From Pseudomonas fluorescens (GTDB taxonomy: Bacteria > Pseudomonadota > Gammaproteobacteria > Pseudomonadales > Pseudomonadaceae): a DNA stretch of 64,000 bases. The notes beneath the pieces are model-generated. The model was not told the DNA's origin and did no database searches. It was given only the letters and a program-made list of their open reading frames with translations. Location: assembly GCF_002837185.1 (NCBI RefSeq), contig NZ_KZ478011.1, positions 1 to 64,000 of the forward strand, written 5' to 3'. Positions 52,369 through 60,536 of the stretch are shown here, one piece after another (positions within the stretch are counted from its first letter, which is position 1; every line of letters starts with the position of its first letter). A program made the position numbers and the translations under genes.

Positions 52369-53435
52369 GGCATCTCTCCTTTAAGGGTTATCAGGCCCGA
52401 TGCCGGTTTGCGCGCAATGAACCGCCAGGTGATTGGCCGTGGATGGCGCACCCGAACCAGGCTGGTGCGCGCGTGATAATTGACCAGCACCAGGCTCAGC
52501 AAAAGCGCTGCGCCCCCGGCGTTGTGCGCCACCGCCACCGACAGCGGCAAGCCGAACGCCACATTGCTCAGGCCCAGGCTGATTTGCGCCGCCAGGGCGA
52601 TCAGCAGCAAGCCCGCCAAGCGCGTCATGCCCACCGCGCGCAACTGCCAGGCCAGGCCCAGCAGCACCAGCGTGACCAGCACCGCACCCACGCGGTGGGT
52701 GAGATGAATGGCCGTACGCGCATCGCTGTCCAGTTGACCGCCCAGGTAATTAGGGCCGATATGCTGGGTCAGGTGAAAGCCATTGGCAAAGTCCGCCGCC
52801 GGCCACCATTGACCGTGACACGTCGGCAAATCGACACAGGCCACCGCTGCATAGTTGGCGCTGACCCAACCGCCCAAGGCAATCTGCCCGATCACCAGCA
52901 CCAGCCCCGCCGTTGCCCAATATTGCAGGCGCCTGGGTATGATCAATGCAGGCAGCACGCCGGACAGACGCAGGGTCAGCAGGAACAGCAGGCTCAAGGT
53001 GGCAAAGCCGCCCAACAAGTGGCCCGTCACCACCTGCGGCCACAGCTTCAGCGTCACCGTCCACATGCCAAAGGCTGCCTGGGCGCACACCACCATCAAC
53101 GCGAACAGCGGCAATTTCACCGGCTGGCCGGGGTCACGCCGGTGGCTCCACGCCCGCGCCGCCAGCAGCGCGATCAGCAAGGCGAGGGTGCCGGCAAAGT
53201 AGCGGTGGGTCATCTCGGCCCAGCCCTTGTCAGCCTCCACTGGCGTATCAGGAAAATGCAGTTCGGCATGGGCCAGTTGGGCTGCGCTTTGCGGCACGCT
53301 GATAAAGCCATAGCACCCCGGCCAGTCCGGGCAACCAAGGCCGGCATGGGTCAAGCGGGTATAGGCGCCGAGCAACACAACGATCAGCGCCAGCAAGGTG
53401 GCAAACAACGCGAGACGAAATCCAGGCTTGGCCAT
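52356..53435 (-). CDS. ctaA: heme A synthase (COX15/CtaA family)
   Basis: A 359-residue protein with about eight helices and the CtaA motifs: GAYTRLTHAGLGCPDWPGCYG near the N-terminus, EMTHRYFAGTLALLI, and the heme-ligand histidines in the second half (IHLTHRVGAVLVTL). It oxidises heme O to heme A. It lies between the small membrane protein gene (11-base gap) and ctaB (overlap). Confidence 0.92.
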   Translation of the reverse strand: MAKPGFRLALFATLLALIVVLLGAYTRLTHAGLGCPDWPGCYGFISVPQSAAQLAHAELHFPDTPVEADKGWAEMTHRYFAGTLALLIALLAARAWSHRRDPGQPVKLPLFALMVVCAQAAFGMWTVTLKLWPQVVTGHLLGGFATLSLLFLLTLRLSGVLPALIIPRRLQYWATAGLVLVIGQIALGGWVSANYAAVACVDLPTCHGQWWPAADFANGFHLTQHIGPNYLGGQLDSDARTAIHLTHRVGAVLVTLVLLGLAWQLRAVGMTRLAGLLLIALAAQISLGLSNVAFGLPLSVAVAHNAGGAALLLSLVLVNYHARTSLVRVRHPRPITWRFIARKPASGLITLKGEMPWRP

Positions 53436-53445
53436 GACGATGCCC

Positions 53446-54018
53446 TTATCCGATGTTCGACAGTTTCAGCAGTAAGCGCAGGTCGTTGAGCAAGTCCTTG
53501 CCGTTGACCTTGGCGTCGTAGCGCAGCACCAGGTTGCCGTGGGGGTCAACGATCCACAGTTGCGCATCGCCAGGCGCGGCGGCGTTGCGGTTGAAGGTCG
53601 AGAGGTCCAGTGAATAGCGCTGCAATTGCGGGTATTGGGCCTTGAGCCGGGCGTCGTAGTCGTTGCCGACCGGCTGCGCACTGGCCAGCGCGTGGCTGGC
53701 GCGGGACGCGTCGCGACCCAGGCCGATCTGCAGCTGGCGCGCCAGATACACAAGTTGCCGGCAATCGGCGGCGCAGCTGGCTGGCGCGGTGACCAGCAGC
53801 TGCCAGCGCCCTTCATCGGCCTGCACGCCGATATCGGCGCGGGTCTGGCCGTTACCGATCAGCTCACCGTGATAACTGCGACTGTCCGGCACCCAGAATT
53901 GCAGTTTGTACATGAAGGTCGCCAGCACCATCGGGCCCACCACCATCAGCAGGATCAGGATCAACTGCCAGCGACCTTTACGCCGGTCAGGCGCTTCAGA
54001 CACGTTGAGTGGATTCAT
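53446..54018 (-). CDS. small membrane protein of the cox cluster
   Basis: A 190-residue protein with one N-terminal helix (LILILLMVVGPMVLATFMYKLQFWV) and a soluble domain with a thioredoxin-like look: APASCAADCRQLVYLARQLQIGLG and AQLWIVDPHGNLVLRY. The C-x-x-x-C in SCAADC suggests a SCO-like or redox role in oxidase assembly; this is inference. Conserved at this place in pseudomonad cox clusters. ATG 54018 has GGGAG upstream and overlaps the surf1 end by 23 bases; ATG 54030 is possible. Confidence 0.8.
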   Translation of the reverse strand: MNPLNVSEAPDRRKGRWQLILILLMVVGPMVLATFMYKLQFWVPDSRSYHGELIGNGQTRADIGVQADEGRWQLLVTAPASCAADCRQLVYLARQLQIGLGRDASRASHALASAQPVGNDYDARLKAQYPQLQRYSLDLSTFNRNAAAPGDAQLWIVDPHGNLVLRYDAKVNGKDLLNDLRLLLKLSNIG

Positions 54019-54760
54019 GGCGGCTCCCATGGTGCTTCTCCTTTGCGTTGTGCCATCCGAGGTAGAGGTAGAGCGCCAGCAGCGCCAGCGACATGGCAAA
54101 CCACTGCACCGCATACCCCAGGTGTTTTTCCGGCCCCATGGCGACCACAGGCCAGTGGGTGTCGTACGTGCCGGGCCCGGCTTCGGCGCGCAGTTCAAAA
54201 GCGAATCCGCTGCGGCCCAACTCGGCCCACAGGGCGACGGGGTGCAACGCGGTCAACAGGCGCGGCCATTGCGCGGTCGCGGGGTCGACATGCAACTGGA
54301 AGGTCTCGCCGGGAGCGACATACACCCAGGCCACCAGATTCACCGGCTGATCCGGCGTGGTGAACGCCGGTGGCGTGCGGCGGTCCGGCCAGGGCAGCCA
54401 GCCGCGATTGAGCAACACCCAACGACCGCTGGCCTGGTCGTGAAAGGGTTGCAGCAACTCGACACCGGCCTTGCCATCGCGCATACGGTTGTCGAGCAAC
54501 ACACTGTGGTCAGCATCGAAGCTGCCACGCAGATGAACCCGGCGAAAGGCTGGATCAGCGCTTGTCCCAAGCTGCTCGCTGCCAATAGGCTGCGCCGCGC
54601 GCCGCTCTGCGTAGGTGTCGACCCACTGCTGTTTTTCCTGACCGCGCGACAGTTGCCAGAACCCCAGGCCAATCATCAACGGCAGCAGCATCAGCACCAC
54701 CAACGTCGGCGCGATGCCGGGCCTGAAGCGCTGCCGGGCACTGGCTATACTGGATTTCAT
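53996..54760 (-). CDS. SURF1-family cytochrome oxidase assembly protein
   Basis: A 254-residue protein with two helices at the ends (LVVLMLLPLMIGLGFWQL and WFAMSLALLALYLYLGW) and a periplasmic domain between, with the SURF1 segments VLLDNRMRDGKAGVELLQPF, WVLLNRGWLPW and HLGYAVQWFAM. It assists heme A insertion into subunit I. It overlaps the downstream small membrane protein gene. Confidence 0.9.
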   Translation of the reverse strand: MKSSIASARQRFRPGIAPTLVVLMLLPLMIGLGFWQLSRGQEKQQWVDTYAERRAAQPIGSEQLGTSADPAFRRVHLRGSFDADHSVLLDNRMRDGKAGVELLQPFHDQASGRWVLLNRGWLPWPDRRTPPAFTTPDQPVNLVAWVYVAPGETFQLHVDPATAQWPRLLTALHPVALWAELGRSGFAFELRAEAGPGTYDTHWPVVAMGPEKHLGYAVQWFAMSLALLALYLYLGWHNAKEKHHGSRHESTQRV

Positions 54761-54792
54761 TGCCCCCTCCCCGTATGGCCCGGAGCCAGACC

Positions 54793-54996
54793 ATGCTCAA
54801 AGCACTGATTGCCCTGATGCTCATCGCGACCGTTGCGAGCCTGTTCAGTGGCTTGTTCTTTCTGGTCAAGGACGAAGGTCGTTCCAACCGCCTCGTCACT
54901 GCCCTGACCGTACGTGTGGTGTTGGCCGCAATCACCGTGGGGCTGATCGCCTGGGGCTTTTTCAGCGGCCAGTTGGTCTCGCATGCGCCGTGGTAG
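54793..54996 (+). CDS. DUF2909 twin-transmembrane microprotein
   Basis: A 67-residue protein with two helices (LIALMLIATVASLFSGLFFLV and VRVVLAAITVGLIAWGFFSG) joined by a charged KDEGRSNR loop. It is encoded on the strand opposite to the rest of the cox cluster, exactly filling the gap between surf1 and coxC, 32 bases from surf1's start and 6 bases from coxC's end. CGGAG precedes ATG 54793. A role in oxidase assembly is plausible from place only. Confidence 0.8.
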   Translation: MLKALIALMLIATVASLFSGLFFLVKDEGRSNRLVTALTVRVVLAAITVGLIAWGFFSGQLVSHAPW

Positions 54997-55002
54997 AACG
55001 GC

Positions 55003-55890
55003 TCACAGCACATACACAAAGAAAAACAGCCCAATCCACACCACATCCACGAAGTGCCAATACCAACTGGCCGCTTCGAAACCGAACTGGTGTTCGGCAT
55101 TGAAATGCCCCTTCAGGATGCGCATCAGCATCACGAACAGAATGATCGTGCCGATGGTCACGTGGGCGCCGTGAAACCCGGTGAGCATGAAGAAGGTCGC
55201 GCCGTACACGCCCGAGCCCAGTGTCAGGCCCAACTCTTTATAGGCGTGGATGTACTCCTCGGCCTGAAACCCGAGAAACGCCAGGCCCAGCAGTACGGTG
55301 AGCGCCAGCCAGATCTTCAGCGCGCCGCGATGCCCTTTGCGCAGGGCATGGTGAGCAATGGTGATGGTCACGCTGGAGCTCACCAGCAGGAGGGTGTTGA
55401 GCAGCGGCAGGCCCCACGGACTGATGGTGCCTTTGGGCGCCGGGTACAGCGTGGGGTCCGGGTTGTTCAGCAATGGCCAGGCGAACTCGAAATTCGGCCA
55501 CAACATGTGTGCGATGCCCTTGGGGCCTTCACCCCCCAACCATGGCCCCGACCAGGTGCGCACGTAAAACAGCGCGCCGAAGAACGCGATGAAGAACATC
55601 ACTTCGGAAAAGATGAACCAGCTCATGCCCCAGCGAAACGAACGGTCCATTTGCGCGCTGTACAAACCGGCGCGACTCTCCTTGATCACTGCGCCGAACC
55701 AGCCGAACAGCATGTACGCCAGCAACAGGCCGCCAACGAAAAAGATCCACGGACCGTGGGATTCCGGGCGCAAAGCCTTGAGATCGTTGAACCACACGGC
55801 CAGTCCATACACAGTCACCAACAGGCCAATCGTGGCAATTATCGGCCATTTGCTTTGCGCCGGTACGTAGTACGTATCATGAGTCGACAT
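55003..55890 (-). CDS. coxC: cytochrome c oxidase subunit III
   Basis: A 295-residue subunit with seven helices. Family signatures are WGMSWFIFSEVMFFIAFFGALFYVR, and in the last third FFMLTGFHGAHVTIGTIILFVMLMRI and SWYWHFVDVVWIGLF. It stabilises subunit I of the aa3/caa3 oxidase. It follows cox11 by 35 bases. Confidence 0.95.
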   Translation of the reverse strand: MSTHDTYYVPAQSKWPIIATIGLLVTVYGLAVWFNDLKALRPESHGPWIFFVGGLLLAYMLFGWFGAVIKESRAGLYSAQMDRSFRWGMSWFIFSEVMFFIAFFGALFYVRTWSGPWLGGEGPKGIAHMLWPNFEFAWPLLNNPDPTLYPAPKGTISPWGLPLLNTLLLVSSSVTITIAHHALRKGHRGALKIWLALTVLLGLAFLGFQAEEYIHAYKELGLTLGSGVYGATFFMLTGFHGAHVTIGTIILFVMLMRILKGHFNAEHQFGFEAASWYWHFVDVVWIGLFFFVYVL

Positions 55891-55925
55891 GTATTCGCTC
55901 TCCTGATTGAGCGGGCAAACAGTAG

Positions 55926-56477
55926 CTAGCCGCCGCTGCGGGCCGCCCCGGGCGGCTGGCGCGCGGTGATATCAAACAGCGTGTAGGCCAGGGTCAAATG
56001 CTTCACATCCTTGGGCATCGCACGATCGACGATAAAGCGCACCGGCATCTCGATACGTTCGCCTGGCTGCAGCACTTGCTGGGTGAAGCAAAAACACTCG
56101 GTCTTGTGGAAGTACATCGCCGCTTCGGCCGGGGAAATGCTGGGCACTGCCTGGGCGGTCATCGGTTTGTCGGTGGGGTTGTAGGCCACAAATAGCATCT
56201 CGGTCACAGCGCCCGGATTGACCACGACTTCGTCGGCCTTGGCATGGAAATCCCAGACCATATCGATGGCGTTGGTGGACAAAAACTGCACCCGCACCTG
56301 GCGCGACGGGTCGACGACCTGCTCGCCCTCGTATTGCCCGCCAGTCTTGCCATTGATGCCGAACGCCTTGCACATCACGTCGTAAATCGGCACCAGGGCG
56401 AAGCCAAAGGCGAACATCGCCAGCACCAGAATGAGCAGGCGCGTGACCAGGCGCTTGATCGGTACGGCGTCAGCCAT
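55926..56477 (-). CDS. ctaG: cytochrome c oxidase assembly protein CtaG/Cox11
   Basis: A 183-residue protein with one N-terminal helix (LLILVLAMFAFGFALVPIYDVMC) and a periplasmic immunoglobulin-like domain carrying the copper-binding CFC motif in KTECFCFTQQVL. It inserts CuB into subunit I. ATG 56477 is chosen as the family's usual start. A REPIN separates it from coxA upstream. Confidence 0.93.
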   Translation of the reverse strand: MADAVPIKRLVTRLLILVLAMFAFGFALVPIYDVMCKAFGINGKTGGQYEGEQVVDPSRQVRVQFLSTNAIDMVWDFHAKADEVVVNPGAVTEMLFVAYNPTDKPMTAQAVPSISPAEAAMYFHKTECFCFTQQVLQPGERIEMPVRFIVDRAMPKDVKHLTLAYTLFDITARQPPGAARSGG

Positions 56478-56505
56478 GACACCCACCCAAAGCGGACACA
56501 ATCAA

Positions 56506-56595
56506 TGCGGGAGGGGGCTTGCCGCCGATGGCGGTGTACCAGTCGACACTATCATTGGCTGTGAGATAGCTATCGGGGGCAAGCCCCCTCCCACA
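56506..56595. repeat. REPIN inside the cox operon
   Basis: Inverted REP pair: a degenerate copy at 56506-56531 (TGCGGGAGG, GCCGCCGAT) and an intact copy at 56572-56595. Unlike the other REPINs here it lies between two genes on the same strand (coxA then ctaG), 17 bases downstream of coxA, so it may limit read-through and set coxAB above ctaG-coxC. Confidence 0.88.
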
Positions 56596-56612
56596 GGGGA
56601 GCACGAGCGTAC

Positions 56613-58199
56613 TCATTTGACCTCCGGCGGCGTAGTGAAGGTGTGGTACGGCGCGGGCGAGGGCACGCTCCATTCCAGCCCTTCGGCGCCATCCCACGGC
56701 TTGGCCGGTGCAGGCGGGCCGCCGCGGATGCACTTGATCACGATAAACAGGAAGAAAATCTGCGTGGCGCCGAACATGAAGGCGCCAATCGAGGACACCA
56801 TGTTGAAGTCGGCGAACTGCAGGTTGTAGTCCGGCACCCGACGCGGCATACCGGCCAGGCCCACGAAGTGCATCGGGAAGAACGCCATGTTCATGCCCAC
56901 GAAGGACAGCCAGAAGTGCAGCTTGCCGAGGGTTTCGTCATACATGTGGCCGGTCCATTTCGGCAGCCAATAGTAGGCCGAAGCGAAGATGCCGAAGATC
57001 GCGCCGGGCACCAGTACGTAATGGAAATGCGCCACCACAAAGTAGGTGTCGTGGTACTGGAAGTCCGCCGGCGCAATCGCCAGCATCAGCCCGGAAAAGC
57101 CGCCGATGGTGAACAGGATCACGAAAGCCACCGCAAACAGCATCGGCGTCTCGAAGGTGAGCGACCCCTGCCACATGGTGCTGACCCAGTTGAACACCTT
57201 GACCCCGGTAGGCACCGCAATCAGCAGGGTGGCGTACATGAAGAACAGTTCGCCCACCAACGGAATGCCGACCACGAACATGTGGTGCGCCCACACGATG
57301 AACGACAGGAACGCAATGCTGGCCGTGGCGTAGACCATCGAGGTGTAGCCAAACAACGGCTTGCGCGAGAAGGTCGGGATGATCGAGCTGACGGCGCCAA
57401 AGGCCGGCAGGATCATGATGTACACCTCGGGGTGGCCGAAGAACCAGAACACATGCTGGAACAGCACCGGATCACCACCGCCCGCCGCACTGAAAAAGCT
57501 GGTGCCGAAGTGGATGTCCATCAGCATCATGGTCACGCAACCGGCCAGCACCGGCATCACCGCAATCAGCAGGAACGCGGTGATCAGCCAGGTCCACACG
57601 AACAGCGGCATTTTCATCAGGGTCATGCCCGGTGCGCGCAAGTTGAGGATGGTCGCGACCACGTTGATCGCGCCCATGATCGAACTGATGCCCATCAGGT
57701 GAATGGCGAAGATGAAGAACGTCACGCTTTCCGGCGCATAGGTGGTGGAGAGCGGGGCATAGAAGGTCCAGCCGAAGTTCGGCCCGCCGCCAGGGCTGAA
57801 CAGGGTCGACACCAGCAGCAGGAACGCCGCCGGCAGCAGCCAGAAGCTGAAGTTGTTCATGCGCGGCAGGGCCATGTCCGGCGCGCCGATCATCAGCGGG
57901 ATCATCCAGTTGGCCAGGCCGACAAAGGCCGGCATCACGGCGCCGAACACCATGATCAGGCCGTGCATGGTGGTCATCTGATTGAAGAACGCCGGCTCCA
58001 CGATCTGCAGGCCGGGCTGGAACAGTTCGGCACGAATCACCATGGCGAACGAACCGCCCAGCAGGAACATGGTAAAAGCGAACCACAGGTACATCGTACC
58101 GATGTCCTTGTGATTAGTGGTCAGCACCCAGCGCATCAACCCTTTCGCGGGGCCGTGGGCGTGGTCGGCGTGACCCTGGTCATCGATCACAGTGCTCAT
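56613..58199 (-). CDS. coxA: cytochrome c oxidase subunit I
   Basis: A 528-residue, twelve-helix catalytic subunit. Heme/CuB ligands are recognisable in MTTMHGLIMVFGAVMPAF (low-spin heme His), WFFGHPEVYIMILPAFG (CuB His and the cross-linked Tyr), WAHHMFVVG and the VVAHFHYVLVPG helix (heme a3/a His). It oxidises cytochrome c and reduces O2 while pumping protons. It sits between coxB (58 bases) and a REPIN. Confidence 0.96.
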   Translation of the reverse strand: MSTVIDDQGHADHAHGPAKGLMRWVLTTNHKDIGTMYLWFAFTMFLLGGSFAMVIRAELFQPGLQIVEPAFFNQMTTMHGLIMVFGAVMPAFVGLANWMIPLMIGAPDMALPRMNNFSFWLLPAAFLLLVSTLFSPGGGPNFGWTFYAPLSTTYAPESVTFFIFAIHLMGISSIMGAINVVATILNLRAPGMTLMKMPLFVWTWLITAFLLIAVMPVLAGCVTMMLMDIHFGTSFFSAAGGGDPVLFQHVFWFFGHPEVYIMILPAFGAVSSIIPTFSRKPLFGYTSMVYATASIAFLSFIVWAHHMFVVGIPLVGELFFMYATLLIAVPTGVKVFNWVSTMWQGSLTFETPMLFAVAFVILFTIGGFSGLMLAIAPADFQYHDTYFVVAHFHYVLVPGAIFGIFASAYYWLPKWTGHMYDETLGKLHFWLSFVGMNMAFFPMHFVGLAGMPRRVPDYNLQFADFNMVSSIGAFMFGATQIFFLFIVIKCIRGGPPAPAKPWDGAEGLEWSVPSPAPYHTFTTPPEVK

Positions 58200-58257
58200 G
58201 GCCGTTCTCCTGCAAGCGAGTAAGCGGGGCGATTCAGGGCATTGGCAATGAAGGTAG

Positions 58258-59385
58258 TCATTTGCTCTCCGCCTGTTTCAGGGCCAGCACGTCTTTGGGC
58301 GTGACCATGTCGCCTTTGTTATTGCCCCAGGCATTGCGCTCGTAGGTCACGACAGCGGCGATATCGACTTCCGACAGTTGCTTGCCGAAAGCGGCCATCG
58401 CGGTGCCGGGCTTGCCGTGATAGACAATGTTCAGGTGGTCGGCAGCGGGGCCGGTGGCGATTTTCGAACCCTTGAGCGCCGGGAACATCGGCGGCAGGCC
58501 CTGGCCTTCGGCCTGGTGACAGGCCACGCAGGTGGTGTGGTAGACCTTGTCGCCGCGCGCGACCAACTCATCCAGCGTCCACTCCTTGGAGGTCAGTTCC
58601 TTGAGCTTGGCCGCCTCTTGTTTGCGCTCACCGAGCCAGGTGTCGTAGTCAGCCTTGGATTTGACTTCGACCACAATGGGCATGAAGCCGTGGTCCTTGC
58701 CGCACAACTCGGCGCACTGGCCGCGATAGATGCCGGGCTTCTCGACACGGGTCCAGGCTTCGTTGACGAAACCGGGGATAGCGTCGCGCTTGACCGCAAA
58801 GGCCGGCACCCACCATGAGTGAATCACGTCGGCGGCGGTCACCAGAAAGCGCACCTTGGCGCCCACCGGCAACACCAGCGGCTGGTCGACTTCCAACAGG
58901 TAATGTTCGCCCTTGGTGGCCTGGTTATGGATCTGCTCGGCGGGCGTGGCCAGGTTGCTGAAGAACTCCACGTCCTGGCCCAGGTATTTGTAATGCCACT
59001 TCCACTGATAACCGGTGACCTGGATATCGATATCCGACTCACTGCTGTCGTAGATGTTGATCAGGGTCTTGGTCGCTGGAATGGCCATGGCCACCAGAAT
59101 CAGCAAGGGCACCACGGTCCAGAGAATTTCCACGGTGGTGCTCTCATGGAATTTGGCCGCTACCTGGCCCGTGGATCGGCGGTGCAGGATCATCGACCAG
59201 AACATCGCGCCAAACACGACAATGCCGATCACCACACAAATCCAGAAAATGGTCATGTGCAGGTCAAACACAGCGTGACTGACTTCAGTAGCCCCTGGCG
59301 CCATATTCGTTGTCCAGGCCGCGTGGGCCTGGCCGAATACCGACCACAACAGTAAGCCCATCCAAACGTGTGGATGTCGCGTCAT
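58258..59385 (-). CDS. coxB: cytochrome c oxidase subunit II with fused cytochrome c domain (caa3 type)
   Basis: A 375-residue subunit: signal peptide (~22 residues), two helices, the CuA cupredoxin domain (ligands in SWWVPAFAVK and CAELCGKDHGFMPI), and a C-terminal cytochrome c domain with heme motif CVACH and axial-Met region (GTAMAAFGKQLS). The fused heme makes this a caa3-type oxidase. ATG 59385 has GGGGAAC upstream; the longer frame to 59502 adds a non-homologous N-terminus. It is the first gene of the operon. Confidence 0.95.
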   Translation of the reverse strand: MTRHPHVWMGLLLWSVFGQAHAAWTTNMAPGATEVSHAVFDLHMTIFWICVVIGIVVFGAMFWSMILHRRSTGQVAAKFHESTTVEILWTVVPLLILVAMAIPATKTLINIYDSSESDIDIQVTGYQWKWHYKYLGQDVEFFSNLATPAEQIHNQATKGEHYLLEVDQPLVLPVGAKVRFLVTAADVIHSWWVPAFAVKRDAIPGFVNEAWTRVEKPGIYRGQCAELCGKDHGFMPIVVEVKSKADYDTWLGERKQEAAKLKELTSKEWTLDELVARGDKVYHTTCVACHQAEGQGLPPMFPALKGSKIATGPAADHLNIVYHGKPGTAMAAFGKQLSEVDIAAVVTYERNAWGNNKGDMVTPKDVLALKQAESK

Positions 59386-59754
59386 TGCGGGTTCCCCTTT
59401 ATGTTTCTTGTTATCCCGCCGGTTTGCACCTGCGGCCAAGGGAGCGGCTTCCAGACTGCTTACAACCGCCAAGCCTTGCCTGCGTCTGCAGTTGGGCGTC
59501 ATCAGCTAATTGCGTACAAATCCGAGTATAGACAGCCGCAGCGACCCCGCAATGTGTAGGGGCAAATGAGTGGAAACAGACGGACGGGGCCCAATAGAAT
59601 AGGCGGCGGAATCGTTTATCCGACGAAGCATGGCATTTCGATATAACGTCTACGTATATCCATGAAATAATTATGACAAATGCGTCTTAGGCGCTCGTAT
59701 AAACGAGCTACCTTATCCTCTCCCTTTTCCTACACCTGCATGACTGGAGCCTTC
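59386..59754. promoter_or_regulatory. divergent region between coxB and the 215-residue unknown gene
   Basis: No gene is seen in these 369 bases. They hold the coxB promoter(s) on the minus strand and a plus-strand start region. A 6-bp hairpin GCTCGT-ATAA-ACGAGC lies at 59693-59708 and may act as an operator for the plus-strand gene. The stretch 59640-59690 is A/T-rich. TGGAG before 59755 is the ribosome-binding site. Confidence 0.4.
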
Positions 59755-60402
59755 ATGAACACCGCCGCATTGCGCGAGCAGATTTCCCGTGCCCATCAAC
59801 ACGAAGCAACGACGGGCCAGCTTGCCCGGCAACTGGAAAAACAATTGCCGCACCTGCATTCGGCCATTTCCCTGGCTGACGGTGATCGCAACATTGTCAT
59901 GACCCGCTTTGTTACCGCCTACATCGACCTTGTCCCCGAGTTGCTCGACGCCGCCAATGACGTGGCTCGCGAAGCCGGGATCGAAAGCCAGATCAAGCCC
60001 GTGCTGAAGATTGCCGAGCATTTCTTCCTGCAGCCACCGGCGATTCTGGCTGGCCACGAAGGCCTGGACGGTCTGCTGGACGAGGCCTACCTGGCCCATC
60101 GGCTGGTGGAGGAAGTCAACGATCTGTATATCAAGCATTTCGGCCAGCCATTGATTCCGGCCGACACCACGGTTGCCAACCTGATTGCCCATCAATTGAT
60201 TGGTGAAGGTTTCGCCAACCAGCTGGATGAAGCAGTGCACCTGGCGGTGGATGAGATGCTTAACGAGGAGAGCTTTGCGCTGGAGTCGGTCGAGGCTTAT
60301 CGCGAAACGCTCAAAAGCCCGAACACAGAAGCCGCATGGAAGCGCTGGCCATGCCTGTCGCGCCAGCTGGGCGTTGAGCTGGCGCTGGATCAGCCGGCGT
60401 AA
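59755..60402 (+). CDS. conserved pseudomonad protein of unknown function
   Basis: A 215-residue soluble, largely helical protein without signal peptide or recognised domain. It is acidic and leucine-rich (LVPELLDAANDVAREAG, HRLVEEVNDLYIKHFGQPLIP). A homologue stands at the same place next to cox and sulfate-transporter genes in PAO1, so it is a true gene. The TGGAG site decides ATG 59755; the frame opens to 59680. No function can be assigned. Confidence 0.75.
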   Translation: MNTAALREQISRAHQHEATTGQLARQLEKQLPHLHSAISLADGDRNIVMTRFVTAYIDLVPELLDAANDVAREAGIESQIKPVLKIAEHFFLQPPAILAGHEGLDGLLDEAYLAHRLVEEVNDLYIKHFGQPLIPADTTVANLIAHQLIGEGFANQLDEAVHLAVDEMLNEESFALESVEAYRETLKSPNTEAAWKRWPCLSRQLGVELALDQPA

Positions 60403-60423
60403 TCTTCGGCTACGACGATCAAA

Positions 60424-60512
60424 TGTGGGAGGGGGCTTGCCCCCGATTGCGGTGTGTCAGCCAACGAGATTTTGACTGGTCCACCGCTATCGGGGGCAAG
60501 CCCCCTCCCACA
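60424..60512. repeat. REPIN between the unknown gene and the SulP gene
   Basis: Inverted REP pair: 60424-60450 and 60489-60512, with a 38-base spacer, between convergent genes. Confidence 0.9.
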
Positions 60513-60536
60513 TTTTTGATCCGGTTTCGTCAGGTA

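Noticed and set aside
56643..58223. 526-codon plus-strand frame over coxA
   Set aside because: Antisense shadow; extremely His/Glu/Arg-rich, no homology signals, coxA is unmistakable.
22952..60512. Repeated GTGGGAGGGGGCTTGCCCCC sequences as a CRISPR array
   Set aside because: Copies are dispersed, inverted in pairs and lack regular spacers or cas genes; they are REP/REPIN elements.
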